64,000 bases of DNA from Anaerolineae bacterium (GCA_017303655.1 JAFLCE010000009.1:1-64000); one strand, 5' to 3'; positions 40,435 to 50,930 are shown, numbered from the stretch's first letter. The notes: a model not told the origin generated them from the letters alone. Program-made: numbers and translations.

Positions 40435-43400
40435 CTAATCTTTCACCAACGGCAAGCGGATGAAGAAGGTGCTGCCATGGAATTTCTCTTCGTCCTTGCC
40501 TGTGCTTTCCACCCAAATACTACCTTGCAAGGCTTTGACAATGCCTGAGGCAATCGCCAGCCCCAGCCCGGCGCCGCCGCCTTTATAGTTCGTGCGGCTG
40601 GAAGAGTGCAACTGCACTTCGCCGAGTTGATATAGCTTCTCAAAGATCACCGTGTGATGTTCCGCGTCAATACCGATGCCGGAGTCTTTGATGGCGATCT
40701 CCGCCATTCTGCCACGCTTGGCATCTTCCACCACACGGGCAGAGATGAGGATGGTTCCGCCATCGGGCGTGAACTTGATGGCATTCACGATCACCTGATC
40801 CAAGGCTTTCTTCAGCAGTTCAGGGTCGGCTAACAGCGGCGGAGTCGTTTTGATGGCTTCATCCATGATAAAGGTCAGGTTGCGAGCCGCGAGGTCTTCC
40901 ACATAATCCTTGTGGATGAGTCTTAGGATGAGTCCCAAACTGACCGCTTCGATATGTGGGGCAATGACCTGATTATCCAACCGTACCACATCGAGCATGC
41001 TATTCACGATCTGATGCAATCGGTTCGTGCCGCGCACTACACCACTGAGCGCCTCCAGGATGGCTGGGTTGTTTTGCACGTTAACATCCGCCTGAAGCAT
41101 ACCCAGAAAGCCTTTGATGACGGTCAGCGGAGTGCGCAGTTCATGCGCCGCCACTTGAATGAACGCGGATTTATTCTTGTCATGTTTTTCCAGAGTCATA
41201 TAGGCTTTGTTCGACTCTGCCACACGCTCAGACACCATGCGTTCCATCACCTGATTGATGCCAGTCACTTCATGATACAAACGAGCATTCTCCAATGCCA
41301 CGGTCGCTTGCAAGGCAAAGGTTGTGGCAAGTAGCCCATCATCTTCGGTAAAAGAACTTTCAGCGCGACTGGCGAATAGAACCCCCACCACATTATCCTT
41401 CAAATACAACGGCACACCCATCCAGGACTGATCGCGCGGCAGCCAATCAGGTTGTTTCCAACTTTCAACCACAGAGACATTGCCGATCAACAAGGTTTCC
41501 CCTTTGCGTGCCACCGTGGTGTACAGGTCGGCGCCTTTGTAACCGAGCTTGAAGGTCGCAACATCAGCATTCAAAGGCATGCCACGATGCGCCTGAATAA
41601 CCGGCTCACCGTTCACATCTTCCATATAAAGCACGCCGCGGTCATATGGCAAGGTCTGACTTAATTGCTCAAGGATCTGCTCGGGCAGTTTTTCAACGGT
41701 CTTAAGCGAAGATAACTGGCGTAGCCCTCGTACCAGCGCCTCGGTACCGCGACGCCGTTCCTGTTCCGCCCCAAAGAGCTGTGCATTTTCGCTGGCGGTT
41801 TTTTCTGCCACATCCTTTGCACGGCTGAGTTCCTCGGCACGTTCACGGGCTTCACCCAGCAAACGTTCCACTTCGCTTTGGGCTAGCTCGCGTTGTTGTA
41901 CGAGCATGGTACGTAATAACGCACTGGAGAGCAGGTTGCGTACCCGCACATAGACATCCCAATCATCGGGACCCATCTCCGCCCACATAAAGCCGAAGCG
42001 ATTGCTTGCCAGTGAAAGCGGCATGACAACCGCATCGTAACGATGATTCTCGGGGGTCTTGCCGCGTGGAACCAGCCGCCCCGTGGCAAGGCTCGAGCGT
42101 TCATTCGGCATCTTGAATTGCCGGTCATCGTATTGCATCAACAGGCGGTAATCTTGTGGAGGCGGCGAAGAAACAGACCCAGGGGCATCCGTCTCGCCGT
42201 AATACATCACATACCAACGCTCAATGCCCAGGGTAGGGAAATGTTTCGCAATCGCATCGCCAATGGCATCAAAAGAAACTGCTGAAGCCATCGAGAAGCT
42301 ATAGTTGTTAAGTAATTCTTCCTGCTTGACGAATTCCAAACGCCGATACGCCTGTGCTCGCTGTGAAAGTTCACCCAGCAGCATGCGTGCCTGCTGAAAA
42401 AGATTCTCTGCTCGCAGTGTGGTTGTATTGCTGGATATGCCCCCCAACGCATATTTACGGAAGGTGGAGATCACGTTCTGCCAAACATTGAAATCATAGC
42501 CTTCGCGCTGAAGCGTATCTGCCATGGTTTGGATCATCTTCAGGAAGGCATCGCTTTTATCGGTCTCGCGCAAACTGGCAAGGAAAACATCCCAAACGCG
42601 CCCGAATACATCCTTGTATTGTTCCATTAATGGGGCATTTGCCGGAATATGCGCAGCATTCAACAATGCCTGCACGGCGGCGGCACGTTTGTTTTCAAGC
42701 CTGCCAGTATGTGCCACTTCTTTCGGCAAAACAATGGCGCGTTCAATGCTTTCAGGTAAACAACCGCAAGACCAGCGCACCACTAATTCCGTGGGGAGGG
42801 GCTGAATATCGACAACCGCTTCACCATCGATCCGTTTCATCAGAGCAGCGAATGCCGTCAAGCCCATATCATAAAAGGACTGCCGCACGGTGGTCAGTGG
42901 CACGCCCATGGATTGCGACTCAGCTACATCGTCAAAACCAGTAACAGCGATCTTATCTGGGACTTGAATGCCGCGTTGTTGCAAAGCTTCCAACACCCCA
43001 AATGCCATGCGGTCATTCGCAGCCACGATCGCTTGAATCGCCATGCCGCGTTCATCCAAAAGCGTACGTACGGCGGTGCGCCCGCTTTCCGTGGAATAAT
43101 CACCCTCCGCTACTAGATGCTCATCAAAGCGGATGTGATGTTCCTTCAATTCGGCGAGAAAAGCGTTGTAACGTTGGTCTGCTTCGATCTGTCCCACAGG
43201 TCCACGCACAAAAGCAATGCGTTCATATTTATGTGTTTCGATCAAATGTCGCACCACGGCACGCATACCCGCTTCATTATCCGCTATGATCGAAGTGACA
43301 CCTTCCACCGGCACCGCAAAAGATGCGACCGGCAAAGGTGCAAAGAAATTACAAAAGGTTTGGATCTCTTTTTGAGAAAGTCCGTGCGCAACATCTGCCG

Positions 43401-43644
43401 AAAGCAGAATGCCATCGAACTGTTCGGTCTTGATCAGGTCGTACAAACCATAAGAAGCTTTTTGATGTTGAGGCTCACCAATGACAATTGGTTTCCCTCC
43501 CACAAAACTTACGATGTTAACATCCCCTGCCCGTGCAGCCGCCAACACGCCAGACATAAACTCACCACCCCAGACGCGATTCAACTGCGCGCCCAGAACG
43601 GCGATGGTTTTTCGTCTCCCTGAAAGGTTGGCTGGTCTGCCCAT
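40435..43644 (-). CDS. LacI-type sensor, GAF and histidine kinase fusion
   Basis: A protein of about 1069 residues. The N-terminal ~300 are a LacI/periplasmic-binding-type sensor (T-I-A-V-L-G-A-Q-L-N and V-A-A-N-D-R-M-A-F-G) without a DNA-binding domain and without a signal peptide, so it acts in the cytoplasm. A helical middle region, a coiled coil (about 600-650) and a GAF domain follow. The kinase has H-box A-A-H-E-L-R-T-P-L, N-box N-A-I-K-F-T-P-D-G-G, D-S-G-I-G-I and G-A-G-L-G-L-A. No receiver is attached and no regulator is adjacent; the nearest is at 37623. A TATAAT on the minus strand lies 13 bases before ATG 43644. Confidence 0.9.
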   Translation of the reverse strand: MGRPANLSGRRKTIAVLGAQLNRVWGGEFMSGVLAAARAGDVNIVSFVGGKPIVIGEPQHQKASYGLYDLIKTEQFDGILLSADVAHGLSQKEIQTFCNFFAPLPVASFAVPVEGVTSIIADNEAGMRAVVRHLIETHKYERIAFVRGPVGQIEADQRYNAFLAELKEHHIRFDEHLVAEGDYSTESGRTAVRTLLDERGMAIQAIVAANDRMAFGVLEALQQRGIQVPDKIAVTGFDDVAESQSMGVPLTTVRQSFYDMGLTAFAALMKRIDGEAVVDIQPLPTELVVRWSCGCLPESIERAIVLPKEVAHTGRLENKRAAAVQALLNAAHIPANAPLMEQYKDVFGRVWDVFLASLRETDKSDAFLKMIQTMADTLQREGYDFNVWQNVISTFRKYALGGISSNTTTLRAENLFQQARMLLGELSQRAQAYRRLEFVKQEELLNNYSFSMASAVSFDAIGDAIAKHFPTLGIERWYVMYYGETDAPGSVSSPPPQDYRLLMQYDDRQFKMPNERSSLATGRLVPRGKTPENHRYDAVVMPLSLASNRFGFMWAEMGPDDWDVYVRVRNLLSSALLRTMLVQQRELAQSEVERLLGEARERAEELSRAKDVAEKTASENAQLFGAEQERRRGTEALVRGLRQLSSLKTVEKLPEQILEQLSQTLPYDRGVLYMEDVNGEPVIQAHRGMPLNADVATFKLGYKGADLYTTVARKGETLLIGNVSVVESWKQPDWLPRDQSWMGVPLYLKDNVVGVLFASRAESSFTEDDGLLATTFALQATVALENARLYHEVTGINQVMERMVSERVAESNKAYMTLEKHDKNKSAFIQVAAHELRTPLTVIKGFLGMLQADVNVQNNPAILEALSGVVRGTNRLHQIVNSMLDVVRLDNQVIAPHIEAVSLGLILRLIHKDYVEDLAARNLTFIMDEAIKTTPPLLADPELLKKALDQVIVNAIKFTPDGGTILISARVVEDAKRGRMAEIAIKDSGIGIDAEHHTVIFEKLYQLGEVQLHSSSRTNYKGGGAGLGLAIASGIVKALQGSIWVESTGKDEEKFHGSTFFIRLPLVKD

Positions 43645-43702
43645 AATGATGGACAAAATTATAAGTCAGGTTAATAGGATGGAAAATTGCAGTTTTGAAA
43701 GA

Positions 43703-43730
43703 AACCGCGCCCGTTGCAGCGGGCGCGGTT
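43703..43730. terminator. Terminator of the metalloprotease gene
   Basis: AACCGCGCCCGTT and GGGCGCGGTT arms with T-rich flank, downstream of the stop at 43754. Confidence 0.85.
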
Positions 43731-43753
43731 TGGTTTGATCAGTTTGAAACTTT

Positions 43754-45790
43754 CTACTTGATCTCGATCTGATACGATGCGGTTTCGCGGGTAAAGCGCG
43801 TAGTGCCAGAGACAACCAGATACGCCGTCTCACCAGATTCCAGCGAGATCGGGATCTCAGCTGTCTGGTCTGGGTTGAGCGGGATCATCGTCACACTGGA
43901 ATCACTTGTGAGGATGAGAGCCAGCCCAAAGGTCTGTGGAAGCGCGTTTTGGATTCGCACAAAACCTTCCGCCGCCCAGCCGCCTTCATCCGCCTCAAAA
44001 TCGGAACTGTAGCCGGCTGCATCCACCCGAATATCATCGACCATGAAGCCTTCGCCATTGACCGCGGCATCGGTGATGTATTCAAAACGAATGGAGACGA
44101 CCTTGCCTGCATACGCCGAGAGATCAACCTTTTCTTCGATCCAGTCACGGGTCACGCCGGTGTAGCCCCAGCCATAGGAATTACCGCTTGGGTCGGTGCC
44201 GGTGCCGGATGGCGTGGTGAGGATCTCCCAGGTTTCGCCATTCTCAGATGCTTCGACGTAGACATAATCCCAATCGGTTTCGATGTCGTACCAGGTGCGG
44301 AAGGACAACTCGATCGGTCCGCTCACGTTCGTGAAATCGAACTCGCGCGTGAGGGTCATATCGGATTCATCGCCCTTGTTCGACCAAAAGGCGTAGTCAC
44401 CAGAATAAGGGTCAGCAGGCAACAACCCAGTGACGGTGGAGCCGGTGAATTGAATTGTGTAATCACCAGGACATTCGATGGCAATATAGTCCACGCCGTA
44501 TTGGTGGACTGTGTAAGAGGCAGGCAGTTGCGGACAAGTGAAGATGGATTCAGTAGCAGACGCACGATTGGCGGCGGAGTAGTTATTGTAAACATACCGT
44601 CCATCACTAATGGATTTATCGAGCAGGAAGTTTGTCACGACCCAATCCATAAAGAAGGCATCTGCTGTAATGGGCTGCCCGGTTAGTGCATCCGTTGCGC
44701 CAACCTCAGTGAGAACATCGTCCACACTATCCAAGCCGTTGGCGGGGTCTTTCACCAGTAATTGAGTCGCCTCTTCACCGAAACGATCCAGGAAGTAGGT
44801 CATAAACAAGAAGCCAGCACCATAATGCGGTGACGTGGCGTTCTGGTCATTGGGCCAATCGTTCAATTGCAAATCGGGATCGCTGATGTACATCCAATCG
44901 AAGCCGCCGGTCTGATAGCCATTGATATGCACCGCCAGTTCAGCCGAGCCTTCGTTCAACCAGGAGGTTTCGTTCAGGTCATTGTTCCAGTGGATCATGT
45001 GTTGAAATTCATGCGCTAACACCGAGTAGGCATAGTCGCCACCCAGCGGTGTGTTATCCGCATTGAAGAGGAACATCTCATGTCCGTTGGAAAATTCCTG
45101 GATCAGCGGATGCGTGGAGTCAGAGGAGGAGAAGTAGCCTGCCACCGAAGACCCCAACCCACGCGAGTAGAGGATGTAGATGTGTTCATCTCCATCGATA
45201 CCCGGCGACCATTCACTGCCGAAGAATTCGCGATTGGTGGGATACATTTTATTTTCGAACGTATCCACCAATGCCTTCATTTCGCTTTCTTTGAAGTCCA
45301 CATCATCTGCCACCCAGAAGTACACATGCGGCGTGACATATTGCAAAGTTGCCGGTACTTCGTCATTGATGTTCGTATCGAGGTTGTGAACCCAGAAATT
45401 CTGTTTCGCACCCACCGAAAGCGGCGCGGCTGATTCTGTGATGACCTCAGGCACATTGCATTTGCCATCCAGGCGGCAAGCCAATTCACGCGGAATGTTA
45501 TCTGGAACGATAGTATTTTCCAATACTTCGATCGTTTCGTTGGAAACCGACTCTACCGGCGGGCGGACGATCTCCGGCTCTGCTGTGGCTGTGCCCGGTT
45601 CAAAGTCACCAATCTCAACGGGCAGATCCACAGCCGGGATCTCTTGAGCGAACAGATAAATTGCGTATCCAAACGCGCCCAAGGCTCCCAAACAAAGACA
45701 GCAAAGTAGAACGGCAATGCCAATGGCAACACCCGTCACACCGCCGGAAGATTTCTTTACATTATTTTCAGCATTTTCATTGTTTTCCAT
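43754..45790 (-). CDS. Membrane-anchored zinc metalloprotease with M6-like domains
   Basis: A 678-residue protein with an N-terminal TM anchor (G-V-A-I-G-I-A-V-L-L-C-C-L-C-L-G) and a large outer part. The zinc site is V-L-A-H-E-F-Q-H-M-I-H-W with the third ligand in N-E-G-S-A-E-L about 18 residues later. The C-terminal half has a beta-sandwich resembling the immune-inhibitor-A region (F-R-T-W-Y-D-I-E-T-D-W-D-Y-V-Y-V-E and V-D-D-I-R-V-D). It is probably a surface protease. I start it at ATG 45790, after GAGGAA; an earlier codon at 45835 adds residues before that site. Confidence 0.85.
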   Translation of the reverse strand: MENNENAENNVKKSSGGVTGVAIGIAVLLCCLCLGALGAFGYAIYLFAQEIPAVDLPVEIGDFEPGTATAEPEIVRPPVESVSNETIEVLENTIVPDNIPRELACRLDGKCNVPEVITESAAPLSVGAKQNFWVHNLDTNINDEVPATLQYVTPHVYFWVADDVDFKESEMKALVDTFENKMYPTNREFFGSEWSPGIDGDEHIYILYSRGLGSSVAGYFSSSDSTHPLIQEFSNGHEMFLFNADNTPLGGDYAYSVLAHEFQHMIHWNNDLNETSWLNEGSAELAVHINGYQTGGFDWMYISDPDLQLNDWPNDQNATSPHYGAGFLFMTYFLDRFGEEATQLLVKDPANGLDSVDDVLTEVGATDALTGQPITADAFFMDWVVTNFLLDKSISDGRYVYNNYSAANRASATESIFTCPQLPASYTVHQYGVDYIAIECPGDYTIQFTGSTVTGLLPADPYSGDYAFWSNKGDESDMTLTREFDFTNVSGPIELSFRTWYDIETDWDYVYVEASENGETWEILTTPSGTGTDPSGNSYGWGYTGVTRDWIEEKVDLSAYAGKVVSIRFEYITDAAVNGEGFMVDDIRVDAAGYSSDFEADEGGWAAEGFVRIQNALPQTFGLALILTSDSSVTMIPLNPDQTAEIPISLESGETAYLVVSGTTRFTRETASYQIEIK

Positions 45791-45876
45791 AAAAGTTCCT
45801 CTTTCTTCTAAATAAAGGATTGCCCGATGATACACCGAACAAGTAAAAAGTGGATTAGTACATTCGGGCGAAACAT

Positions 45877-45910
45877 AAAACAGCGCGGGGCTTTCGCCTC
45901 GCGCTGTTTT
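45877..45910 (-). terminator. Terminator of the second clpC gene
   Basis: AAAACAGCGCGGGG and CCTCGCGCTGTTTT around CTTTCG; follows the minus-strand stop at 45913. Confidence 0.9.
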
Positions 45911-45912
45911 GC

Positions 45913-48393
45913 TTATACTTCTACTTCTTGCTTGGAATTCTTTTTCTTCTTTGCCGGAGCAGATGAACTGAAGATGATCTTGTTCTCTTTTTCATCCACA
46001 TCGACGATCACTTCGGCGCCGTCTTTGAATTTACCGCCGAGCAACTCCATCGAAAGCGGACTCTCGACATATTTCTGGATCGCCCTGCGTAACGGACGTG
46101 CCCCAAATGCAGGGTCGTAACCTTCCTTTGCCAGCCAGGAACGCGCGGCATCGGTGATCTGCACGGCGATGTTGTGGTCGTTGAGCCGGTCTTGCAGTTC
46201 CTTCATTTGCAAGATGACGATGGATTCCATCTCTTCAAGCGAGAGCGGCGAGAACATGATAATCTCGTCGATGCGGTTGATGAACTCAGGGCGGAAGGCG
46301 GCTTTGAGTGCCTTGTCGATCTTGTCGTGTGCTTCGCGGTCGGAGGCTTCAGCTTTGCCCGATAAAAAGCCCAGAGTGCCGCCTTTTCTCACGTATTCAG
46401 TACCCAGGTTCGAGGTCATGATCAGAACCGTGTTACGGAAGTCAACCACGTTGCCTTGACCATCAGTCATGCGTCCATCATCCAGAATTTGCAACAGAGA
46501 ATTCCACACTTCGGGATGAGCTTTTTCGATCTCATCGAAAAGCAACACGCGATACGGACGGCGGCGCACGGCTTCAGTGAGTTGACCGCCTTCTTCGTAA
46601 CCGACATATCCGGGAGGCGCGCCGAAGAGACGCGAGACGGTGTGCTGTTCGCGATACTCAGACATATCCACGCGCACCATGGCGTCTTCGTCATCGAACA
46701 TGAACCAAGCGAGGGCTTTTGCCAATTCCGTTTTACCCACACCGGAAGGACCGATGAAGATGAACGAACCGATGGGGCGAGCCGGGTCTTTCAAACCAGA
46801 GCGCGCGCGGCGGATGGCATCAGAGATGGCGTGAATGGCTTCTTCCTGACCGATGATGCGCTCGTGCAAACGCGCTTCCATATGCAGGAGTTTTTCAGAT
46901 TCAGTTTCGAGCATCTGCGTAACGGGAATGCCCGTCCACTGATGCACAACGGCGGCGATGTCGTTCACGTCCACCACTTCATCGAGGTGATGTTCGGCTT
47001 CCCATTGGTCGCGCTTGGTGGTGTATTCGAGGTCAATGCGTAGACGTTCGGCTTTCTTTTGTGCCGCGCGTTCATAGTCACGTTCCAAACCAGCTTGCTC
47101 TTCTTCAGCAGCAAGTTTGTCAATTTCAGTTTTCAACACCTTAAGATCAGGCGGCATGGAATATAAAGCCACGCGCAACTTCGCCGCAGACTCATCCATC
47201 AGGTCGATAGCTTTGTCGGGCATGTGGCGATCCGTCACATAGCGATCTGCCAAATGGGCAGCGGCAGATAAGGCTTCGTCAGAGAAGCGCACTTTGTGAT
47301 GTGCCTCGTAACGGTCACGCAATCCGTGCAGCATCTTGATCGTATCTTCCACGCTGGGTTCATCCACATAGATGGGCGCGAAGCGGCGTTCGAGCGCAGC
47401 ATCTTTTTCGATGTGCTTATGGAACTCATCGAGAGTCGTCGCGCCGATGCATTGCAGTTCACCGCGAGCCAGCGCAGGCTTGAGCATATTGCTCGCATCC
47501 ATCGCGCCTTGAGCGGCTCCTGCACCAACGACGGTATGCAACTCGTCAATCATCAGGATGACATCACCCTTCGCGCGTTGGACTTCTTCCATCACAGCCT
47601 TGAGACGTTCTTCGAACTCGCCTCGGAATCTGGACCCGGCGATCATCGCGCCCAAGTCGAGCGCCACCACGCGTTTGCCTGAGAGGATCTCCGGCACATC
47701 GTTGGTCGCGATCTTTTGTGCAAGCCCTTCGGCGATAGCGGTCTTACCCACACCCGCTTCACCGATGAGAACAGGATTGTTCTTGGTACGGCGGGACAGA
47801 ATCTGGATCAGGCGCATGATCTCTTTATCACGCCCGATGACAGGGTCGAGCTTGCCTTCACGTGCAAGTTGAGTGAGGTCACGCGAATATTTTTCGAGGG
47901 TGCGGTATTTCGTCTCGGCTTGCGGATCGGTGACGCGCTGTCCGCCGCGCAGGTCTTGAATGGCATCATAGACGCGGTCACGCGTAAGCCCGGCAGATTC
48001 CAAAATTCTCGCGGCAGGCGTATTACGTTCGGTCAGGATCGCTAAAAAGATATGTTCGGTGGAAATATATTCGTCCTTGAGACGATTGGCTTCTTCGTTG
48101 GCAAGATCAATGATCCGCTTGACACGCGGCGTGATGAATATCTGCCCCGCTCCGCCGCCGAAGATATTCGCCTTCGGGCTGGCACGTAGGGTGGCATCGA
48201 GTCGTTCCGTGAGCGCCTGTGCGCTGACATTCAGTTTTTCTAAAATTTGGGGAATCACTCCGCCGGGCTGTTCAATGAGCGCCAGCAGGATGTGTTCAGT
48301 ATCAATTTGGTTATGCCCATAGCGTTGGATGATCTCCGCCGCGCGTTGGGCTGCCTCTTGGGCTCTCTCTGTAAAACGGTCAAATCGCATCAT
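45913..48393 (-). CDS. Second ClpC-type AAA+ unfoldase
   Basis: An 826-residue Hsp100 ATPase, paralogue of the one at 6637-9126. It has a double Clp-N domain ([10 protein letters not shown] and Y-I-S-T-E-H-I-F-L), AAA-1 ([16 protein letters not shown]), a middle coiled coil with many Glu and Arg ([12 protein letters not shown]), and AAA-2 ([17 protein letters not shown]). The C-terminus ends in a Lys-rich tail (K-K-K-K-N-S-K-Q). Two ATG codons overlap at the start. An inverted repeat lies 25 bases upstream. Confidence 0.92.
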   Translation of the reverse strand: MMRFDRFTERAQEAAQRAAEIIQRYGHNQIDTEHILLALIEQPGGVIPQILEKLNVSAQALTERLDATLRASPKANIFGGGAGQIFITPRVKRIIDLANEEANRLKDEYISTEHIFLAILTERNTPAARILESAGLTRDRVYDAIQDLRGGQRVTDPQAETKYRTLEKYSRDLTQLAREGKLDPVIGRDKEIMRLIQILSRRTKNNPVLIGEAGVGKTAIAEGLAQKIATNDVPEILSGKRVVALDLGAMIAGSRFRGEFEERLKAVMEEVQRAKGDVILMIDELHTVVGAGAAQGAMDASNMLKPALARGELQCIGATTLDEFHKHIEKDAALERRFAPIYVDEPSVEDTIKMLHGLRDRYEAHHKVRFSDEALSAAAHLADRYVTDRHMPDKAIDLMDESAAKLRVALYSMPPDLKVLKTEIDKLAAEEEQAGLERDYERAAQKKAERLRIDLEYTTKRDQWEAEHHLDEVVDVNDIAAVVHQWTGIPVTQMLETESEKLLHMEARLHERIIGQEEAIHAISDAIRRARSGLKDPARPIGSFIFIGPSGVGKTELAKALAWFMFDDEDAMVRVDMSEYREQHTVSRLFGAPPGYVGYEEGGQLTEAVRRRPYRVLLFDEIEKAHPEVWNSLLQILDDGRMTDGQGNVVDFRNTVLIMTSNLGTEYVRKGGTLGFLSGKAEASDREAHDKIDKALKAAFRPEFINRIDEIIMFSPLSLEEMESIVILQMKELQDRLNDHNIAVQITDAARSWLAKEGYDPAFGARPLRRAIQKYVESPLSMELLGGKFKDGAEVIVDVDEKENKIIFSSSAPAKKKKNSKQEVEV

Positions 48394-48689
48394 GGGAATT
48401 TTCCTCTTTCTAACAAAAGACCCTAAAGGTCTTTGAGACCTTTAAGGTCTGGACTGACAAAGGCGATTATAACAAAGGCCGCATCGGCGTTTTGTCAATA
48501 CGGCGTAAGAGGAGTGTTAATTCCTGGGTCAAGCAAGGGCAGAGACCACGGTCAAAACCATCACTAAAGTAAGTATCGCTCCTCTCACCTTTAGGAGTGC
48601 AAGCTTTGAGCCGTTCGAATTATTATCCTATTCGTAAATTTATTTCCTGAGTTCGCCAGTCAGGAATCCGCTTAAAACTAGGAGAAATC
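48394..48689. other. Spacer between clpC and lipoprotein genes
   Basis: About 296 bases between divergent genes. It holds the inverted repeat at 48418-48450 and a GGAG before ATG 48690. I find no tRNA, no other open frame and no CIRCE element. The stretch 48510-48640 is plain sequence. Confidence 0.6.
48418..48450. promoter_or_regulatory. Inverted repeat upstream of the second clpC
   Basis: Arms AGACCCTAAAGGTCT and AGACCTTTAAGGTCT, each itself nearly palindromic, three bases apart. It is only 25 bases from the start codon on the minus strand, where a repressor could act; it may also be a dispersed palindromic element. Confidence 0.5.
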
Positions 48690-49769
48690 ATGAAACGTCT
48701 TACCCCATTCTTTTTTATCGTCATGCTTGTTCTGCAAGCCTGCGGCGGCAGCGCTGCAACAGAGGCGCCCCAGCCATCCGAAGCCCCAGCCACAGAGTCC
48801 GCGCCTGCTGCAACGGAAGCCTCAGCCGCCGAAGCCACTTCAGAACCGATCGTGCATGTCACCATCCCAACCGAAGGGTTGGAAGCGCGCGCAACCGCTC
48901 ACGATAACGAAGTGAGTTCCTCCGCTGAAGATAAAGATGTCACCTTCGGCGATGACTTTTCCAACAATCGCTTCGAACGTCCTTTCACAGCCAATGACAT
49001 GACCTATCTGCCGGATCTCGACATTGTGGATTTCTCGATCAGCAGCGATGACTCTTTCTTTTACATTCGCATCGATCTCGTCGACGTGGACCTTGCCAGC
49101 CAAACCTTGACCGGTTTCTACGGTGTGGAATTTGACAAAAATTCAGACGGACGCGCCGAGATATTCCTCGTCACGCACCCGCCTTACAGTGCCGAATTTA
49201 CTGCTGATAATGTATACCTCTTTATTGACTCGAATGGCGATATCGGTGCTGACCAAGCCGCCAGATCCGATGCCGCCAATGGAAATGGCTTCGACTCCAT
49301 CCTCTTCGATCTGAGCAACAACATTCACCCGGAAGATGTAGACCTCGCCTGGGTGCGCTTTATCAATGACGGCAAACCCGCTGTGGAGATCGCCTACAAG
49401 AAATGGCTCTTCAAAGATGGGAATGAGAACTTCATGTGGAGCGTGACCGCCAATGATGCCTTGATCGACCCTGCGCAATATAACTTTCACGATGCATTGA
49501 CGGAAGCCGATGCCGGTTCGCCCACAAAATCCAACCCGAACTATCCCGTCAAACTCCTCGCCGCCATGGACAATACCTGCCGGGTTCCATTTGGCTTTCA
49601 AGCCACTGGCAACGAACCCCTGGGCTGTGACGTGAGTAACCTTGCCCCTGAACCCGAAGAAGCAGAAGAAATCGATTTTTGCGCCCAGTTCCCCTCCGCC
49701 TGTGATCGCCTGCCAAGCCCGCCGCCTATCATACAGTTCTTTGACGAAGAATTTGAAGTCTTGAAATAG
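48690..49769 (+). CDS. Secreted lipoprotein of unknown function
   Basis: A 359-residue lipoprotein with lipobox V-L-Q-A-C near residue 17, an Ala/Glu/Ser/Pro linker, and a domain of about 250 residues. The domain is acidic and rich in Asp and Phe (G-D-D-F-S-N-N-R-F-E-R-P and F-D-K-N-S-D-G-R-A-E-I-F). Calcium-binding-like turns D-K-N-S-D-G-R and D-S-N-G-D-I-G are visible. The C-terminus has C-A-Q-F-P-S-A-C and ends E-F-E-V-L-K. Parts resemble the beta-sandwich modules in which secreted proteins sense or bind carbohydrates, but I cannot name a family. AGGAG precedes the ATG. Confidence 0.6.
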   Translation: MKRLTPFFFIVMLVLQACGGSAATEAPQPSEAPATESAPAATEASAAEATSEPIVHVTIPTEGLEARATAHDNEVSSSAEDKDVTFGDDFSNNRFERPFTANDMTYLPDLDIVDFSISSDDSFFYIRIDLVDVDLASQTLTGFYGVEFDKNSDGRAEIFLVTHPPYSAEFTADNVYLFIDSNGDIGADQAARSDAANGNGFDSILFDLSNNIHPEDVDLAWVRFINDGKPAVEIAYKKWLFKDGNENFMWSVTANDALIDPAQYNFHDALTEADAGSPTKSNPNYPVKLLAAMDNTCRVPFGFQATGNEPLGCDVSNLAPEPEEAEEIDFCAQFPSACDRLPSPPPIIQFFDEEFEVLK

Positions 49770-49782
49770 GTATCGTGGTAAT

Positions 49783-49815
49783 AAAAACGCAGTAGCCTAG
49801 GCTACTGCGTTTTTT
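49783..49815. terminator. Terminator, perfect palindrome
   Basis: AAAAACGCAGTAGCCT and its complement with a T-run, after the lipoprotein gene. Confidence 0.92.
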
Positions 49816-49908
49816 GTCTATTGTAAGGAAATCACCAATGGTATTATCCCAGTGACATTTGTTGGATGTTTTCTTTATATAAATTGACCATAATAAATGG
49901 ATTTGCCC

Positions 49909-50745
49909 TTAACTCTTCCTTTGTAGCGGTTGTTGAAGTAACCAGATTCCTCTATTCAAATCAATCATAAGAACTATAAATTCTTTCGAAGGATTGTATT
50001 CTTGGACTATTTGCAATGCAGCAGTCTGATACTTGGTGTCCCGTTCAAAGTAAGTATTTACAACGGAAGATGGTTCATACTTTATGGAAATACCCTTAGA
50101 GAAATGCGCAGCAAATTCAGCTAAATTTAGAACAGCAATACCTCGTCCATATTTTCTAAATTCTGATGCCACATACTCACCAATGTCAGAAATATTGTTG
50201 CTTATTAATTGGATTGCTACCTGCTTAATAACGTATCTACCAATAATGAGAATAGTATTTGCGGCAAGTGTATCATCAGCAATCATTACCGATTTGGTTG
50301 TATTTAGAGTGGGGTTGTAATCTTCATCCGAGTGAGCAGCCTCTTTATCTGCTATGGAACGAATTAACTCTCTAATGGTTATTGTTGTGTTAAATAGCTT
50401 CTGTTGCAACCATGTATCCAAAGAGATAAAAGGAGCTGATTCATCAAAAAGCTCACTCAAACCGCCGCCACCTTTGGCGCCGAATTGGATTCGACCAGGA
50501 ATATAGAGTGTTGTGTGTTCATCGATATTTTCTTGTTTCCCTAATAATGGTCGAAAATATAGATCTGGAAAGATCCGCTTGATTAAGGAAATATCTTTTC
50601 CTCGTTGCGTATCACAAAGCAACTTTCTAAGTTCTACCGCTACCGGAAGATACGCAGACTTAACGCCAGAGTGATATGACTTCATATTCGTTTCGATGAT
50701 CGCCAAACTTGCATCGAAGTCATGCAACGATTTGTTATTTATCAT
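49909..50745 (-). CDS. AT-rich orphan protein
   Basis: A 278-residue soluble protein. It is clearly more AT-rich than its surroundings and stands alone. It has no signal or TM segment. A loop near residue 88 is glycine-rich (G-A-K-G-G-G-G-L), and helix-like regions dominate after it (I-R-E-L-I-R-S-I-A-D-K-E-A-A-H-S). I do not recognise it. The low GC and isolation suggest horizontal transfer, perhaps a defence or regulatory protein, but no motif shows that. Confidence 0.6.
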   Translation of the reverse strand: MINNKSLHDFDASLAIIETNMKSYHSGVKSAYLPVAVELRKLLCDTQRGKDISLIKRIFPDLYFRPLLGKQENIDEHTTLYIPGRIQFGAKGGGGLSELFDESAPFISLDTWLQQKLFNTTITIRELIRSIADKEAAHSDEDYNPTLNTTKSVMIADDTLAANTILIIGRYVIKQVAIQLISNNISDIGEYVASEFRKYGRGIAVLNLAEFAAHFSKGISIKYEPSSVVNTYFERDTKYQTAALQIVQEYNPSKEFIVLMIDLNRGIWLLQQPLQRKS

Positions 50746-50930
50746 TTAATTACCCTGAATTTAGAAGTGCTCAGAATATGTGGACCGCCCCAACCCGCGG
50801 ACTTGGCGAAGCCGTCCCACCAGAAAACTACTTTGTTAGCTGCATTTTCCCTAAGATGAATTCATACCTCAGAATAACACCCATACATCTTTCACTCCCA
50901 TCCACCCATCCTTCCAAACAACGTCCCACC

